Below, piece by piece: positions 53,782 through 62,149 of a stretch of 64,000 nt of DNA. The notes under the pieces are model-generated. The model was not told the origin of the DNA. It was given only the letters and a program-made list of their open reading frames with translations, and did no database searches. The position numbers and the translations under genes were made by a program. This stretch comes from Methylobacterium hispanicum (GTDB lineage Bacteria > Pseudomonadota > Alphaproteobacteria > Rhizobiales > Beijerinckiaceae), in contig NZ_BPQO01000029.1 of the NCBI RefSeq assembly GCF_022179285.1, forward strand, positions 18,050 to 82,049. Reading direction: 5' to 3'. Every line of letters starts with the position of its first letter. Positions within the stretch are counted from its first letter, which is position 1.

Positions 53782-54087
53782 ATGTCCGACGAGCTGCGCA
53801 AGATCGACATCCCGAAGCGGGATCTTCCGAAGAAGTTCGTCGAAGCCCGTCGCAGGCGGAGCGGCAGCGCCTACGGCTGCGTGGTGTGCGACCTGCCCAT
53901 CCCCGAACCCAAGTTCATGTGCCACGTCGTCGACGGCGGCGGCGCGGCTCTCCATGTCGGGGACGAGGACCGCTATGTTCCCGACGACGGCGATCTCGCG
54001 TTCCTTCCACTCGGAACCGATTGCCTTCGCCGGCATCCCGAATTGAAGCCCTACGCCCACAAGGTCGAGCCCGGGACGTTCGGCTGA
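53782..54087 (+). CDS. small Cys-rich (zinc-ribbon-like) protein
   Basis: 101 residues from ATG 53782, 8 nt after AAGGAACG. CVVCDLPIPEPKFMCHVVDG followed by LGTDCLRRHPEL gives C-x2-C then C and C, fitting a zinc-binding motif. No nucleic-acid domain named. It begins a run of four small genes on the plus strand. Confidence 0.65.
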   Translation: MSDELRKIDIPKRDLPKKFVEARRRRSGSAYGCVVCDLPIPEPKFMCHVVDGGGAALHVGDEDRYVPDDGDLAFLPLGTDCLRRHPELKPYAHKVEPGTFG

Positions 54088-54145
54088 CCGTCCCCGCGCG
54101 TTCGGCCGTCCACGCATACCCTCTCGACCACCCCCAGGGAGCATC

Positions 54146-54541
54146 ATGCCGAAGAACACCATGGTGATCGATGGCGAGACCTACGGCTGGGTTCGCCGAC
54201 CGTCGCACCGGCGATCCGAACGCCGGGTCGAGATCTCCGTGAGCTGGTTCGTCGATCGCGATCCGGCGCGGCCCGTCGATATCGGCCGGCTGGTGCCGTG
54301 GAACGGCGGAGCCGGCTGGTCGGTGATCCCGCGTCTCGGAGGCCGCCGGCGGGCCGGCCGCGCGTCCATGGGCTACGCACGCATCCGGGAGAGCGGGATC
54401 CGCCATCTCGTCGCGTTGGCGCGGGCCGAGGATCGGCTGACCGTCCTCGAGAAGGTCGAGCTTCGGATCGTCCGGGATGGCCCCGAAGGAACTGTCGTCG
54501 ACGACAGCCAGGGGTTGGTTCCTCTGCCCAAGGCAGCCTGA
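54146..54541 (+). CDS. hypothetical protein, 131 aa
   Basis: Cytoplasmic, very basic N-terminal half (VRRPSHRRSERRVEISVSWF). MPKNTMVIDGETYGWVRRPS opens a beta-like domain. Start ATG 54146 after CCAGGGAGCATC. No family recognised; possibly nucleic-acid associated by charge alone. Confidence 0.6.
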   Translation: MPKNTMVIDGETYGWVRRPSHRRSERRVEISVSWFVDRDPARPVDIGRLVPWNGGAGWSVIPRLGGRRRAGRASMGYARIRESGIRHLVALARAEDRLTVLEKVELRIVRDGPEGTVVDDSQGLVPLPKAA

Positions 54542-54554
54542 AGGAGATTCGGAT

Positions 54555-54830
54555 ATGCCCAAGCGGATGCGGCTGCGAGAGAGGATCGCCCTACGCCGAG
54601 CGCAGGCTGCCGAACGCCGTCGACCCCCGCCTCCGGCCGAGGCTCCGGTCGAGATCGCACTTCGGAAGGCCGGTTCCATCGGAGCCCTCGAGCGGCTTGC
54701 CGGCATCGGACCGGGGGTGGACGCGCGTCGCGAGTTCTGGAAGGCCTTCTCCCACCTGCCGGCCAACGAGTGCCTCGATGCCGGGTGTGGCGAACTCCGC
54801 CGCCGCGTCCGCGCGGCCGCCGAGGTCTGA
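54555..54830 (+). CDS. small basic protein
   Basis: 91 residues; AAGGAG at 8 nt before ATG 54555 gives a good ribosome site. Basic N-terminus (MPKRMRLRERIALRRAQAAE), then a helical C-terminus with ECLDAGCGELRRRV. No family known. Follows the previous gene by 13 bp. Confidence 0.6.
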   Translation: MPKRMRLRERIALRRAQAAERRRPPPPAEAPVEIALRKAGSIGALERLAGIGPGVDARREFWKAFSHLPANECLDAGCGELRRRVRAAAEV

Positions 54831-54899
54831 CGGGCCTCGCATATCCTGATGCATCTTTCCCGCAGATCGGTCAGTCTCGTCGGAGCGAAGGAAAGCAGC

Positions 54900-55364
54900 A
54901 TGCCGAAAGCCGTGAAGAGCCAGGATCTGGACATGCGCGGGTTCGCCCTGGGCCTGTGGCCGGAGGGAGGCGACCGAGGCGTGGACGAGACCCGTCTCAC
55001 CCCCGGTCCCAGGCGGCATGTGCTCGCCATGCAGGAGGCGGGCTGGCTGGAAAGGGACGACGGCAAGCTTCGGCTGAACGAGAAGGGCCGGGAAGCCGTC
55101 GCCGCCCTCCTGCCCGAGACGCTGCCCAAGCTCACCGATGCGCAGCACGACCTTCTCCTCGACGTCGTCGAAGGCCGGTCCGCCGGCTCGGATCTGGCCT
55201 ATCCCCCGGTCATCAAGCTCCTCGCCTACGGCTTGGCGACCGCGAGGGCTCAGCGCTTCGCGGGCATCACGCTCAAGCCCACGGATCGGGCTCGGGAGTG
55301 GTACGCGTCTCTGGTGCCCGACCCCGTCGAGGACGCGCCGGGACAGTCGCCCCGAGCGCCATGA
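54900..55364 (+). CDS. possible winged-helix protein, 154 aa
   Basis: Starts at ATG 54900 after GAAGGAAAG. TPGPRRHVLAMQEAGWLERD followed by DGKLRLNEKGREAVAALLPE looks like a winged-helix unit (helix then wing), and a similar run (TDAQHDLLLDVVEGRSAGSD, ITLKPTDRAREWYASL) follows, suggesting two wHTH-like units. It is followed at once by a tandem-repeat array, which makes a DNA-binding role attractive but unproven. Confidence 0.6.
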   Translation: MPKAVKSQDLDMRGFALGLWPEGGDRGVDETRLTPGPRRHVLAMQEAGWLERDDGKLRLNEKGREAVAALLPETLPKLTDAQHDLLLDVVEGRSAGSDLAYPPVIKLLAYGLATARAQRFAGITLKPTDRAREWYASLVPDPVEDAPGQSPRAP

Positions 55365-55383
55365 GGCCCATGGCGGCGAATGA

Positions 55384-55560
55384 CGGCGCAGGCCGAAGCT
55401 CCCCTCAGTGCAAGGGAGCTTTGCTCATTTTACGGGGCGAGCTCCCCTCTTTTGGCCGGAAGCCGCTCACCTGCGGGGCGAAGCTCCCCTCCTTTGGCCC
55501 TGGAACCCACTCACCTGCGGGGCGAAGCTCCCCTCCTTTGGCCCTGGAACCCACGCACCG
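55384..55560 (+). repeat. tandem repeat array with GAAGCTCCCCTC units
   Basis: Two perfect 44-bp units (55467-55510 and 55511-55554), each with GGGGCGAAGCTCCCCTCCTT, plus two diverged partial units upstream (one at about 55434 with GAGCTCCCCTCTTTTGGCC). The first part (55398 region) has AAGCTCCC and GGGAGCTT, an 8-bp hairpin. Each unit also contains a GGGG...CCCC mini-stem. It resembles iterons or a multi-hairpin terminator. No known origin protein is adjacent. Confidence 0.6.
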
Positions 55561-55618
55561 CAGCCGTCGACGGCCTCGGCCGAGCGAGGGTGGCATCGCC
55601 CGTCCATCCGGCGAGGCG

Positions 55619-56713
55619 TCAAATGCCCGGCTTCGGCCCCGTAAGCGACGGCTCGGCCGCGAAGGTCCTGCCGAACATCAAGACGATCGCCGGCTCCAGC
55701 TTGCCGGCCGCGGCTTCGCGCTCGATGATCTCCAGCGCCTCGGACACGGAGAACGCCTGTCGAGGCGGCCGGGGGCAGACCAGCGCCGCGAAGATGTCGC
55801 ACACGGTGGCGAGCCTGACGAAGTCGCCGATCTGATCGCCCTTGAGGCCGTCCGGGTAGCCCGATCCGTCGAGCAGCTCGTGATGATGAAGAGCCACCTC
55901 CAGCATGGCCGGGTCCGTGACGCCGGAATCCTCCAGCATGGCGCGACCCAATCTCGGATGCGTGCGCACGATCGCCGCCTCGTGGGGCTCGAGGCGTCCA
56001 GGCTTCTTCAGGATGGAGACGGGGATCTTCGCCTTGCCGACGTCGTGCACCAGGGCGGCACGCACGAAGCGCAGACGATCGTCCGCCGCAAATCCGAGCG
56101 TCGACGAGAAGGCGGCCGCAAGGCCGCCGACCATCAGCGAGTGCTGGTACACGCGGTCATCGTACGCTCTGACCGCATCCAGCCAGTTGGAGATGCCGCC
56201 CTGCTCGATCGCCTCCAGCACGAGCCGGGTCCCGGCCTCGACCATCCGGGCGTCGATGGCCCGGTCCGCCTGCGCGGCCTCGAAGATGTTCGTGAGGGCT
56301 GCGCAGGCGCTCTGTGCGCCCAGCACCGCCGCCCGCAGCCGGCCGTCGAGCCGGTCGGGCCTTACAACGGACAGCTGCAGGAGACGGGCGGCGACGGCCG
56401 AAGCCTCGACGTCGACGCGGAAGAAAACGTTGCCCCCGATCGCCTGCGCCTGGATCCGGCTCAGACGGTCCTCGGCACGCATCACGACGAGCATCTGCGT
56501 TCCCGCCATGCACCTCGCCTTGAGGCTGCGCAGGTATATCGCGGCGGTCGGCACCTCGAAGCCGACGTCGGCGACGATGGCGAAGACGCCGTCGACGTCG
56601 GCGACCTCGTCCCCGGGCGCGTGGACGACGGATTCGAAATGGCGGCCGGCCGCCGCCGCGAAGGCTTCGCCATGGCTGGGCCGGTCCGATATGACGAGGA
56701 CTTCCACTGCCAT
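55619..56713 (-). CDS. HD-GYP domain phosphodiesterase
   Basis: 364 residues from ATG 56713. The C-terminal HD-GYP domain has HSLMVGG, HDVGKAKIP, THPRLGRAMLEDSG, HHHELLDGSGYPDGLKGDQI and CDIFAALVCPRPP, the usual order for cyclic-di-GMP hydrolases, including HHE and GYP. One usual Asp in DxFDAL is replaced (DIFAAL). The N-terminal 130 residues (VEVLVISDRPSHGEAFAAAA) look like a receiver-type alpha/beta fold but lack a recognisable phospho-acceptor set. It probably lowers cyclic-di-GMP. Confidence 0.85.
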   Translation of the reverse strand: MAVEVLVISDRPSHGEAFAAAAGRHFESVVHAPGDEVADVDGVFAIVADVGFEVPTAAIYLRSLKARCMAGTQMLVVMRAEDRLSRIQAQAIGGNVFFRVDVEASAVAARLLQLSVVRPDRLDGRLRAAVLGAQSACAALTNIFEAAQADRAIDARMVEAGTRLVLEAIEQGGISNWLDAVRAYDDRVYQHSLMVGGLAAAFSSTLGFAADDRLRFVRAALVHDVGKAKIPVSILKKPGRLEPHEAAIVRTHPRLGRAMLEDSGVTDPAMLEVALHHHELLDGSGYPDGLKGDQIGDFVRLATVCDIFAALVCPRPPRQAFSVSEALEIIEREAAAGKLEPAIVLMFGRTFAAEPSLTGPKPGI

Positions 56714-56884
56714 CCCCCGAGCGATTCCCCTGTCCGCCACGTCCGGGGCAGAACGCGCCTCCAAGCCTTGAAAGGCGATTAACGGCCGGCGACGTGCGCT
56801 CGCGTTCGGCCGTCCGTCCCAAAGGAGCGAACCTCCTCATTCGGGGGGTTGAAGGAACGACGCATTCGGAGGATCTTCGCCGCC

Positions 56885-57559
56885 ATGTCGACCTCTCCTT
56901 CATCCATCGCCCTCCCGAAGCCCAGGCGCCTCCCGCTGGTTCTGCTGGCTGCGGCCGCCATGGCCGGAGCGTTCGCCCTTCTTCCTGGAGACCGACGCGA
57001 CGCCGACGGCACCGTGCTGCGGTCCGGCGGCTCCTTCTTCCGATTCGAGGCCGCCTACATCGTCAAGAGGACCGGAGCGCCACTCACGTTCGACGTCGTC
57101 GTACCCTGTCAGCAGACCCTGAAAGCCTACGTGACGAAGGGCGGTTCGGTGACCGCCGCGGATTCCGCAACGGCCCCCTATCCCTGGTTGGCCGTGGCCG
57201 AGACGAAAGACGGAGCCGCCTTGGCGGTCGACGTCCCGAGATCCTGCGGAACGGAGCTGAGCACCCGCGCCGCCGGGGAGCGCCTCGTTCCGAGCGCCAC
57301 GTGGTATGACAGCGTCGGCGACCTCGCCTCCGCCGCCGGAGCCGCCCGGGCCGTCGACTACGCGGCTCCCTCCTCGGAAGTGGAGTTCCTGAGCGCCTCC
57401 GTGGTCACGGCCTCCTTCTCCGACTACGCGGGACAGATCCGCAGGCAGTTGGCTGCCGGATCCGTGCAGGGAGCCGGGACCCCCTTCGGATTTTCGGAGG
57501 CCCAGGTCGCCGCCGGCATGCCGCCCAAAGCTAGGCGGCTTGAGGCGAGAGCCCAGTAG
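56885..57559 (+). CDS. membrane-anchored or exported protein, 224 aa
   Basis: ATG 56885, 25 nt after GAAGGAACG (56851). A hydrophobic segment (LPLVLLAAAAMAGAFALLPG) at 16-35 acts as anchor or signal, and a periplasmic domain follows (AYIVKRTGAPLTFDVVVPCQ). Two Cys (VVPCQ, RSCGTE). No family recognised. Confidence 0.65.
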   Translation: MSTSPSSIALPKPRRLPLVLLAAAAMAGAFALLPGDRRDADGTVLRSGGSFFRFEAAYIVKRTGAPLTFDVVVPCQQTLKAYVTKGGSVTAADSATAPYPWLAVAETKDGAALAVDVPRSCGTELSTRAAGERLVPSATWYDSVGDLASAAGAARAVDYAAPSSEVEFLSASVVTASFSDYAGQIRRQLAAGSVQGAGTPFGFSEAQVAAGMPPKARRLEARAQ

Positions 57560-57732
57560 GATCCCGCGGCTCGGCTCCGCGAGAGCATCCCCGACCTGGG
57601 CCGAACCTCGAGCGGCCGAAACGCGGCCGCTCCCGGCGTGCCCGTCCGATGTCGGCATGCCTTCCCCAGGTGGTCTGCACACGCGAGCGACGAGGTGCGG
57701 CCCATCGCGAAAGGGCCAATCGGCACAGCCGT

Positions 57733-57760
57733 AAAGAAAAAGGCCGCCTTGCGGCGGCCT
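57733..57760 (-). terminator. intrinsic terminator, minus strand
   Basis: AGGCCGCC-GCAA-GGCGGCCT followed by TTTTCTTT on the minus strand. This is a strong terminator facing a region with no minus-strand gene, which implies a short transcript upstream of it (see the ncRNA entry). Confidence 0.75.
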
Positions 57761-57900
57761 GAAGTCAAGGGAGGAAACGCCCAAGAGGGCTGCGGGACTG
57801 CGACGCCATCGCGATCCCGCTAGGCATGGATGACGCATCACAGCGAGCTGGGCCAGTATCATTGCTTCGTTAGAGCCTCATTCGACCAGCGTGTGGCGCA
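57733..57900 (-). ncRNA. candidate non-coding RNA, start not fixed
   Basis: A strong intrinsic terminator closes a roughly 170-nt stretch on the minus strand with no convincing gene. An AAGGAATGA string lies on the minus strand near 57912, as it does around the other candidate RNA. Only a short reading frame begins inside. The remaining part of 57560-58008 holds no gene. Confidence 0.4.
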
Positions 57901-58008
57901 AATGTTTCATTCCTTCCTTGCAGCGAGACTTATGCGCTCCTTGCAGGCCTGTGCGGATCGGCTCCGTCCGGGTTAGGATGGGCCGCCATCGCCGGAGCGG
58001 ATCCGATA

Positions 58009-58323
58009 ATGAAGGTGCTCTCCTCCTTTCTGCTCGTCGCACAACTGGCAGCCCTCCCAGCCAGTGCCGCCGGCCGCCCGATCGACGGCAAATGGAGCGG
58101 AGGACCAGCCAGCTGTTCGCTGCCGTTCGCGATCTCGGGCAGAACCTACGTCGCACCGGGCGCAACGCCGAAAAGGGTCGTCAAGGTCGAGCGCAGCGGA
58201 GGTTGGTGGCGCATCGAGCTCGCCGACCGCTACGCCTTCGTCCTCATGAACGTGAAGCCTGCGACCATGACGTGGCATTCGCCTGCATCCGGCGACACGT
58301 TCGATCTGACGCGCTGCCACTGA
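58009..58323 (+). CDS. small exported protein, 104 aa
   Basis: Signal peptide MKVLSSFLLVAQLAALPASA, cut near ASA-AG. The mature 80 residues have two Cys (ASCSLP, TRCH), beta-rich (RRVVKVERSGG type). No family recognised; ATG 58009 has GGAG 11 nt upstream. Confidence 0.65.
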   Translation: MKVLSSFLLVAQLAALPASAAGRPIDGKWSGGPASCSLPFAISGRTYVAPGATPKRVVKVERSGGWWRIELADRYAFVLMNVKPATMTWHSPASGDTFDLTRCH

Positions 58324-58798
58324 AGCGAACTCGGGCGGCTTCGCTTCGAGCGCAGTGAACCGCAGGACCTGGCGACGCCGTCGGGACGGTTCGGCCGAAG
58401 ACGGTTCGCGGCGGCCACTACGGCGTGGGCATCGTGATTGGGCTCGACGATCCGTGGGCCTGTAGGCCACCCGACTGCGGGGACAGATCGCCTAGGTCCG
58501 GACCGGAAGCCAAGGCAGTGCGTCGGCTCGGTCCCGCACGGACGCGACTGGACAGCTGTCCAGTTCCGCGACGACCTAGCCTCCCTCCGTGGACGCGCCG
58601 GCCCTCCGCGGTAGGAGAGGGACGGCGGCGCGGTTGCCGCCCGAATGGACCCGTCGACGATCCTCGTCGAATCTCGCCGTCGGGGTTCGCCTAGCCCGCG
58701 AATCGCCCGGGGCAAACGTTCCTCGAGGCCGAATCCAGACCTTGCCGCGTGAGCGCAGCGGACGAGAATGCGCCATCCGGTGGATGCAACGGCCAAGA
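58324..58798. other. no confident gene
   Basis: About 475 bp with only shadow frames. The frame of the next gene is open upstream to 58589 but the sequence there is low-complexity Arg/Pro-rich and lacks a ribosome site. Nothing else recognised. Confidence 0.5.
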
Positions 58799-59374
58799 AT
58801 GTCGGTCAGGGCGAACTACGATCGGGACGGCGTCTACGTCTATCAGGCATTCGCCGAGGCTACCGCGCGCCATGCAGTGCGGAACCAGACGTTCGTGAGG
58901 GGATGCGGCTTCGCCTTCGACCGGATGTCGTGGCCGAAGCTGTCCTACGGCTGGATGGTCTACCGGTCCGGCTTCGCCCGCAAGTCCCGCCAGGAACGCG
59001 TCCTCGAGATCGCGACCACCCATGCGTTCATCGACGAGGTGCTCACCAGAGGCGCCTTCTCGTCCTTCGAGCAGAGCCGCATCGCGGACAAGCCGGCATG
59101 GCGGGCAGCCTTGTCCGTTGCCGACGTCGTTCTCCAATGGGATCCGGACCGCGACCACCTGCTGCGGCGGACCGGACACCGGACCCTCCAGTTCGGATTG
59201 CGTGGGAAGATGCTGCGTCGGTATGCCGAGTCCGGCATCACGCGGATCCGGGACATCACCGACGAGGTCCGGGAATCGGAGGAGGCGTACCTCTTCGAGC
59301 GGGACGTGGCGCCCCGGCGCATGGAAGTCGAGTATCCCCTATCGGTCGAAGCCCGGGCGAACCTCGGGGTCTGA
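58799..59374 (+). CDS. DUF4291 family protein
   Basis: 191 residues from ATG 58799 (MSVRANYDRDGVYVYQAF). This matches the family opening VRADYD...VYVYQAF, then RMSWPKLSYGWMVYRSGFAR, KSRQERVLEIATTHAFID, VVLQWDPDRDHLLRRTGHRT and QFGLRGKMLRRY. Function unknown in any organism. A longer upstream frame exists but is unlikely to be translated. Confidence 0.85.
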   Translation: MSVRANYDRDGVYVYQAFAEATARHAVRNQTFVRGCGFAFDRMSWPKLSYGWMVYRSGFARKSRQERVLEIATTHAFIDEVLTRGAFSSFEQSRIADKPAWRAALSVADVVLQWDPDRDHLLRRTGHRTLQFGLRGKMLRRYAESGITRIRDITDEVRESEEAYLFERDVAPRRMEVEYPLSVEARANLGV

Positions 59375-59485
59375 TGTCGTCCCGACCACGGGACTGTCCG
59401 CCCCCGGCCGGGAGCGATCGGGACGGGAGCCGACCTGCCAACTCTGACAGGTGCTTCGCGGCAACGGACGATGTAGGGTTGTGCG

Positions 59486-60622
59486 ATGCACAAGATCCTT
59501 GCCGCGGCCTGCCTGATGCCCGTCCTCGCAGGCCCAACGATCGCTCGCGCGGATTGCGCAGGCGATCACGCGAGGTCCTGCTACGCGATCGAGAGCACGC
59601 GGCCGGCATCGGGTCGCGGCGGCCTTTCCGCTTCGGAGTACTGCGCGGCCGAGGGCGTCGCGAGATGCCAAGGCGGCCGCACCTCTCCGCTCGGCACAGC
59701 ACCGAGCCGCGGCGCCCAAGTGGGCGAAGTCGATCGCGCGCTGGACTATCTGACCCGCCGCAGGGCACAGGACCCGGTGCTCGCCGACGCCGACGTCCGG
59801 GCCTGCTCCGTTCCCGGCCAGGACGTCGGGGCGACGCTCAACTGCATGATGCGGCGCGAGCACGACCGGTCGGCCGCGCAGTTTCGCAACACCGCGCCGG
59901 CAACGCCGGCGCCGGCTCCCGTCGCGCCGGCCAAGGCGGCCGAGGAGTCCGTCAAGGAGGGGGAGGGTACGACCGTGATCGCCGTCGGGGGCGGCATGCT
60001 GCGGATCGTGACCGGCGATCCCGAGGGCACGAAGTCGACCATCCGCTACAACGACAACCTCATCCGGGAATTCTCCGGCGTCTACCTCGGCATCCGCGCG
60101 GTCGTCGCCCTGGACTTCGGGGCGGATACGGTACTCGTCTACTCCACGAACCCCGGGGGCTCCGGCACGCCCGACGGCTTCGGCCTCGTGTCGATCGGGC
60201 CCAGGGGCCGCATCTTCGAGGCCGACCTCCCCGTCGGCAGCGGCCAGTTCGAGTACCGCGTGGCGCAGGACCGGATCTCGTTCGAGCTAGGCCTCGACCA
60301 GGGGCGGGAGGTGCGAGCCGTCTACGCCAACGGCCGCTTGGACGTGACCCGGACGGCCGCGCCTAAGACGGGGCTCAAGGCCCAGGATTGCGACTTCCTC
60401 TACAACGACGTCCTGACCGAATGCGCCGATGCCCGACAGACCGTCTGCCGCTACGACGACATGCAGATCAGCATGGCGTCGCAGCGGCCGGTGAACATGA
60501 TGGCCGCGGACGACCCGAACTTCCGCCGCCAGGACTTCGAGGCGGCTTGCGAGCAGTCCTGCAAAGTCAAGCGGAAGCCCGCCTATGCGCCGTTCCGCAA
60601 GGCGGTCTGCCAGCCGAAGTGA
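59486..60622 (+). CDS. exported protein, 378 aa
   Basis: Signal peptide (MHKILAAACLMPVLAGPTIA, cut near IARA-DC). Cys-rich N-terminal part (DCAGDHARSCYAI, YCAAEGVARCQGG), an Ala/Pro-rich linker, a beta-rich domain (LVYSTNPGGSGTPDGFGLVS) and a Cys-rich C-terminus (QDCDFLYNDVLTECADARQT, CEQSCKVKRKPAYA). Many disulfides likely. No family recognised. Confidence 0.72.
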   Translation: MHKILAAACLMPVLAGPTIARADCAGDHARSCYAIESTRPASGRGGLSASEYCAAEGVARCQGGRTSPLGTAPSRGAQVGEVDRALDYLTRRRAQDPVLADADVRACSVPGQDVGATLNCMMRREHDRSAAQFRNTAPATPAPAPVAPAKAAEESVKEGEGTTVIAVGGGMLRIVTGDPEGTKSTIRYNDNLIREFSGVYLGIRAVVALDFGADTVLVYSTNPGGSGTPDGFGLVSIGPRGRIFEADLPVGSGQFEYRVAQDRISFELGLDQGREVRAVYANGRLDVTRTAAPKTGLKAQDCDFLYNDVLTECADARQTVCRYDDMQISMASQRPVNMMAADDPNFRRQDFEAACEQSCKVKRKPAYAPFRKAVCQPK

Positions 60623-60635
60623 CGGGCCCTCGACG

Positions 60636-60800
60636 GGCCGCGACTGCCGGCAGATCGTCGAGGCGCGTCGTGTGGCGCGGCGAGCGCATCTCGGAATTCG
60701 TCGACCAAGTTCGGTCCCGCTCGAGGGTGGCCGCGGCCGACATCACCGCTCCCCGACCGAAGCTTTGGTTGCACGCGTCGATGGCTTCCGCTTCGGCTTG
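60636..60800 (-). pseudogene. umuC 3' fragment
   Basis: A minus-strand stretch reads AIDACNQSFGRGAVMSAA and EMRSPRHTTRLDDLPA, which aligns with AIDACNARWGAGAVVPAR and EMRTPRYTTQVSELPV at the end of the adjacent UmuC. It has no 5' part and sits just beyond the intact gene's stop. It looks like the leftover C-terminus of another UmuC. Confidence 0.65.
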
Positions 60801-60859
60801 TTGGACCGTCTTCCTCGCCGGACCGTTCCGGCAGGTGTTCGGCTGGCCGTCACGCAGCC

Positions 60860-62149
60860 TCAGGCCACCGCGACCGGCAGTTCGCTGACCTGCGTGGTGT
60901 AGCGCGGCGTGCGCATCTCGAACTTCGTGTTCCAGTCCCGCTTCTCCAACACGCCGGCGCGGGCCGGCACGACGGCGCCCGCGCCCCAGCGCGCATTGCA
61001 GGCGTCGATCGCCGCCATCAGCGGACCGGAGCGCTCCCGGTCCATCTGCCCGATCAGCGCCCGCGGGCTGTCCTCCATCCGCATCAGGTCGGTGGTGATC
61101 ACGCCGGCCTTGCTGTAGCGCCATGGCCGCTCGCCCGACTCGCGCCAGGTCTTGGCGACGCCGAGCAGAGCCGCCTTGATCAGCGCCAGCGTGTCGCTCG
61201 TCGCCTCCGGCAGCGTCACTGTGGTGGACACCGATCGCATCGGATCGCCCCGGTCGTGCTCGCTGGTGTGGTAGAAGACGCTGACGTGGTTGGTGGCGAG
61301 CCCACCGCGGCGCAGCTTCTCGCCGAGCCGCGTCGCGTGCGCCGAGACCGCCTGCTCCAGCTCGGCCCGGTCGGTGATCCGGCGGGAGAACGATCGGGTG
61401 ACCGCGCAGCCCTTGCGCTGGGCCGGCATCAGCTCCAGCGGCAGGCAGGCCAGCCCACGCAGCTCGTGGATGATGCGCTCGCCCACCACCGTCATCGCCT
61501 TGCGCACCGGTCGTGGGTCGAGGTCGCGTAGGTCCGCCACGGTGTCGACGCCGAGCGCCTCGAGCTTCGCGAGCGAGGCGCGGCCGATGCCCCAGACCTC
61601 CGCCACCGAGATGCGGCAGAGCCAGTGGTCGTAGGCCACCGGGTCTGTCAGGTCGCAGACGCCGTCGAGGTCCGGCACCGTCTTGGCGATGTGGTTGGCG
61701 AGCTTGGCGAGCGTCTTGGTCGGGCCGATGCCGACGCAGGTCGGGATGCCGGTCCAAGCGCGCACGGTAGCGCGCAGGTCCCGGGCGAGCTCGACGCGCC
61801 GGTCCGCTTGCACGTCCGAAAGGTCGAGGAAGCTCTCGTCGATCGAGTAGATCTCCACCTTCGGCGAGAAGTCCCGGTAGACCGCGTTCGTGCGGGCGCT
61901 CATGTCGCCGTAGAGGGTGTAGTTCGAGGAGAACACCCGCACGCCCTGGCTGCGGCACATCTCCCGGATCTTGAAGAACGGGTCGCCCATCTTGATCCCG
62001 AGCGCCTTCGCCTCGGCCGTGCGGGCGATGGCGCAGCCGTCGTTGTTCGAGAGCACGATGACCGGCACGCCCGCGAGCTTCGGATCGAACACACGCTCGC
62101 ACGAGCAGTAGAAGCTGTTGCCGTCGATCAGCGCGAGCGCCCGGCTCAT
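60860..62149 (-). CDS. umuC: DNA polymerase V catalytic subunit UmuC
   Basis: 429-residue Y-family polymerase. Catalytic residues Asp9 (ALIDGN) and Asp104/Glu105 (IYSIDESFLDL) are intact; the thumb HhH region is VWGIGRASLAKLEALGV and the C-terminus ends EMRTPRYTTQVSELPVAVA. It carries out error-prone lesion bypass with UmuD' after DNA damage. The start overlaps the stop of umuD (ATGA). Length is that of a typical UmuC. Confidence 0.95.
   Translation of the reverse strand: MSRALALIDGNSFYCSCERVFDPKLAGVPVIVLSNNDGCAIARTAEAKALGIKMGDPFFKIREMCRSQGVRVFSSNYTLYGDMSARTNAVYRDFSPKVEIYSIDESFLDLSDVQADRRVELARDLRATVRAWTGIPTCVGIGPTKTLAKLANHIAKTVPDLDGVCDLTDPVAYDHWLCRISVAEVWGIGRASLAKLEALGVDTVADLRDLDPRPVRKAMTVVGERIIHELRGLACLPLELMPAQRKGCAVTRSFSRRITDRAELEQAVSAHATRLGEKLRRGGLATNHVSVFYHTSEHDRGDPMRSVSTTVTLPEATSDTLALIKAALLGVAKTWRESGERPWRYSKAGVITTDLMRMEDSPRALIGQMDRERSGPLMAAIDACNARWGAGAVVPARAGVLEKRDWNTKFEMRTPRYTTQVSELPVAVA

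Larger units (their letters stand above)
2762..56859. repeat. dispersed GAAGGAACG element
   Basis: A 9-base element recurs across the window, mostly just upstream of start codons and in the gene's orientation. Exact copies on the plus strand: 7591, 16303, 24875 (inside a gene), 28281, 44108, 50541, 56851. On the minus strand: 2762-2770, 27653-27661, 33585-33593, 41886-41894, 46599-46607. Near copies: AAGGAACG at 2831 and 53766, GAAGGAACC at 12231 and (minus) 12182, GAAGGAACA at 38958, GAAGGAAAG at 54888. Gaps to the start codon cluster at about 5-11, 25 and 53-62 nt. The AAGGAA core can act as a Shine-Dalgarno at the short distances but not at the long ones. Confidence 0.7.

Noticed and set aside
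55384..55560. CRISPR array
   Set aside because: Units are nearly identical throughout with no variable spacers and no cas genes nearby.
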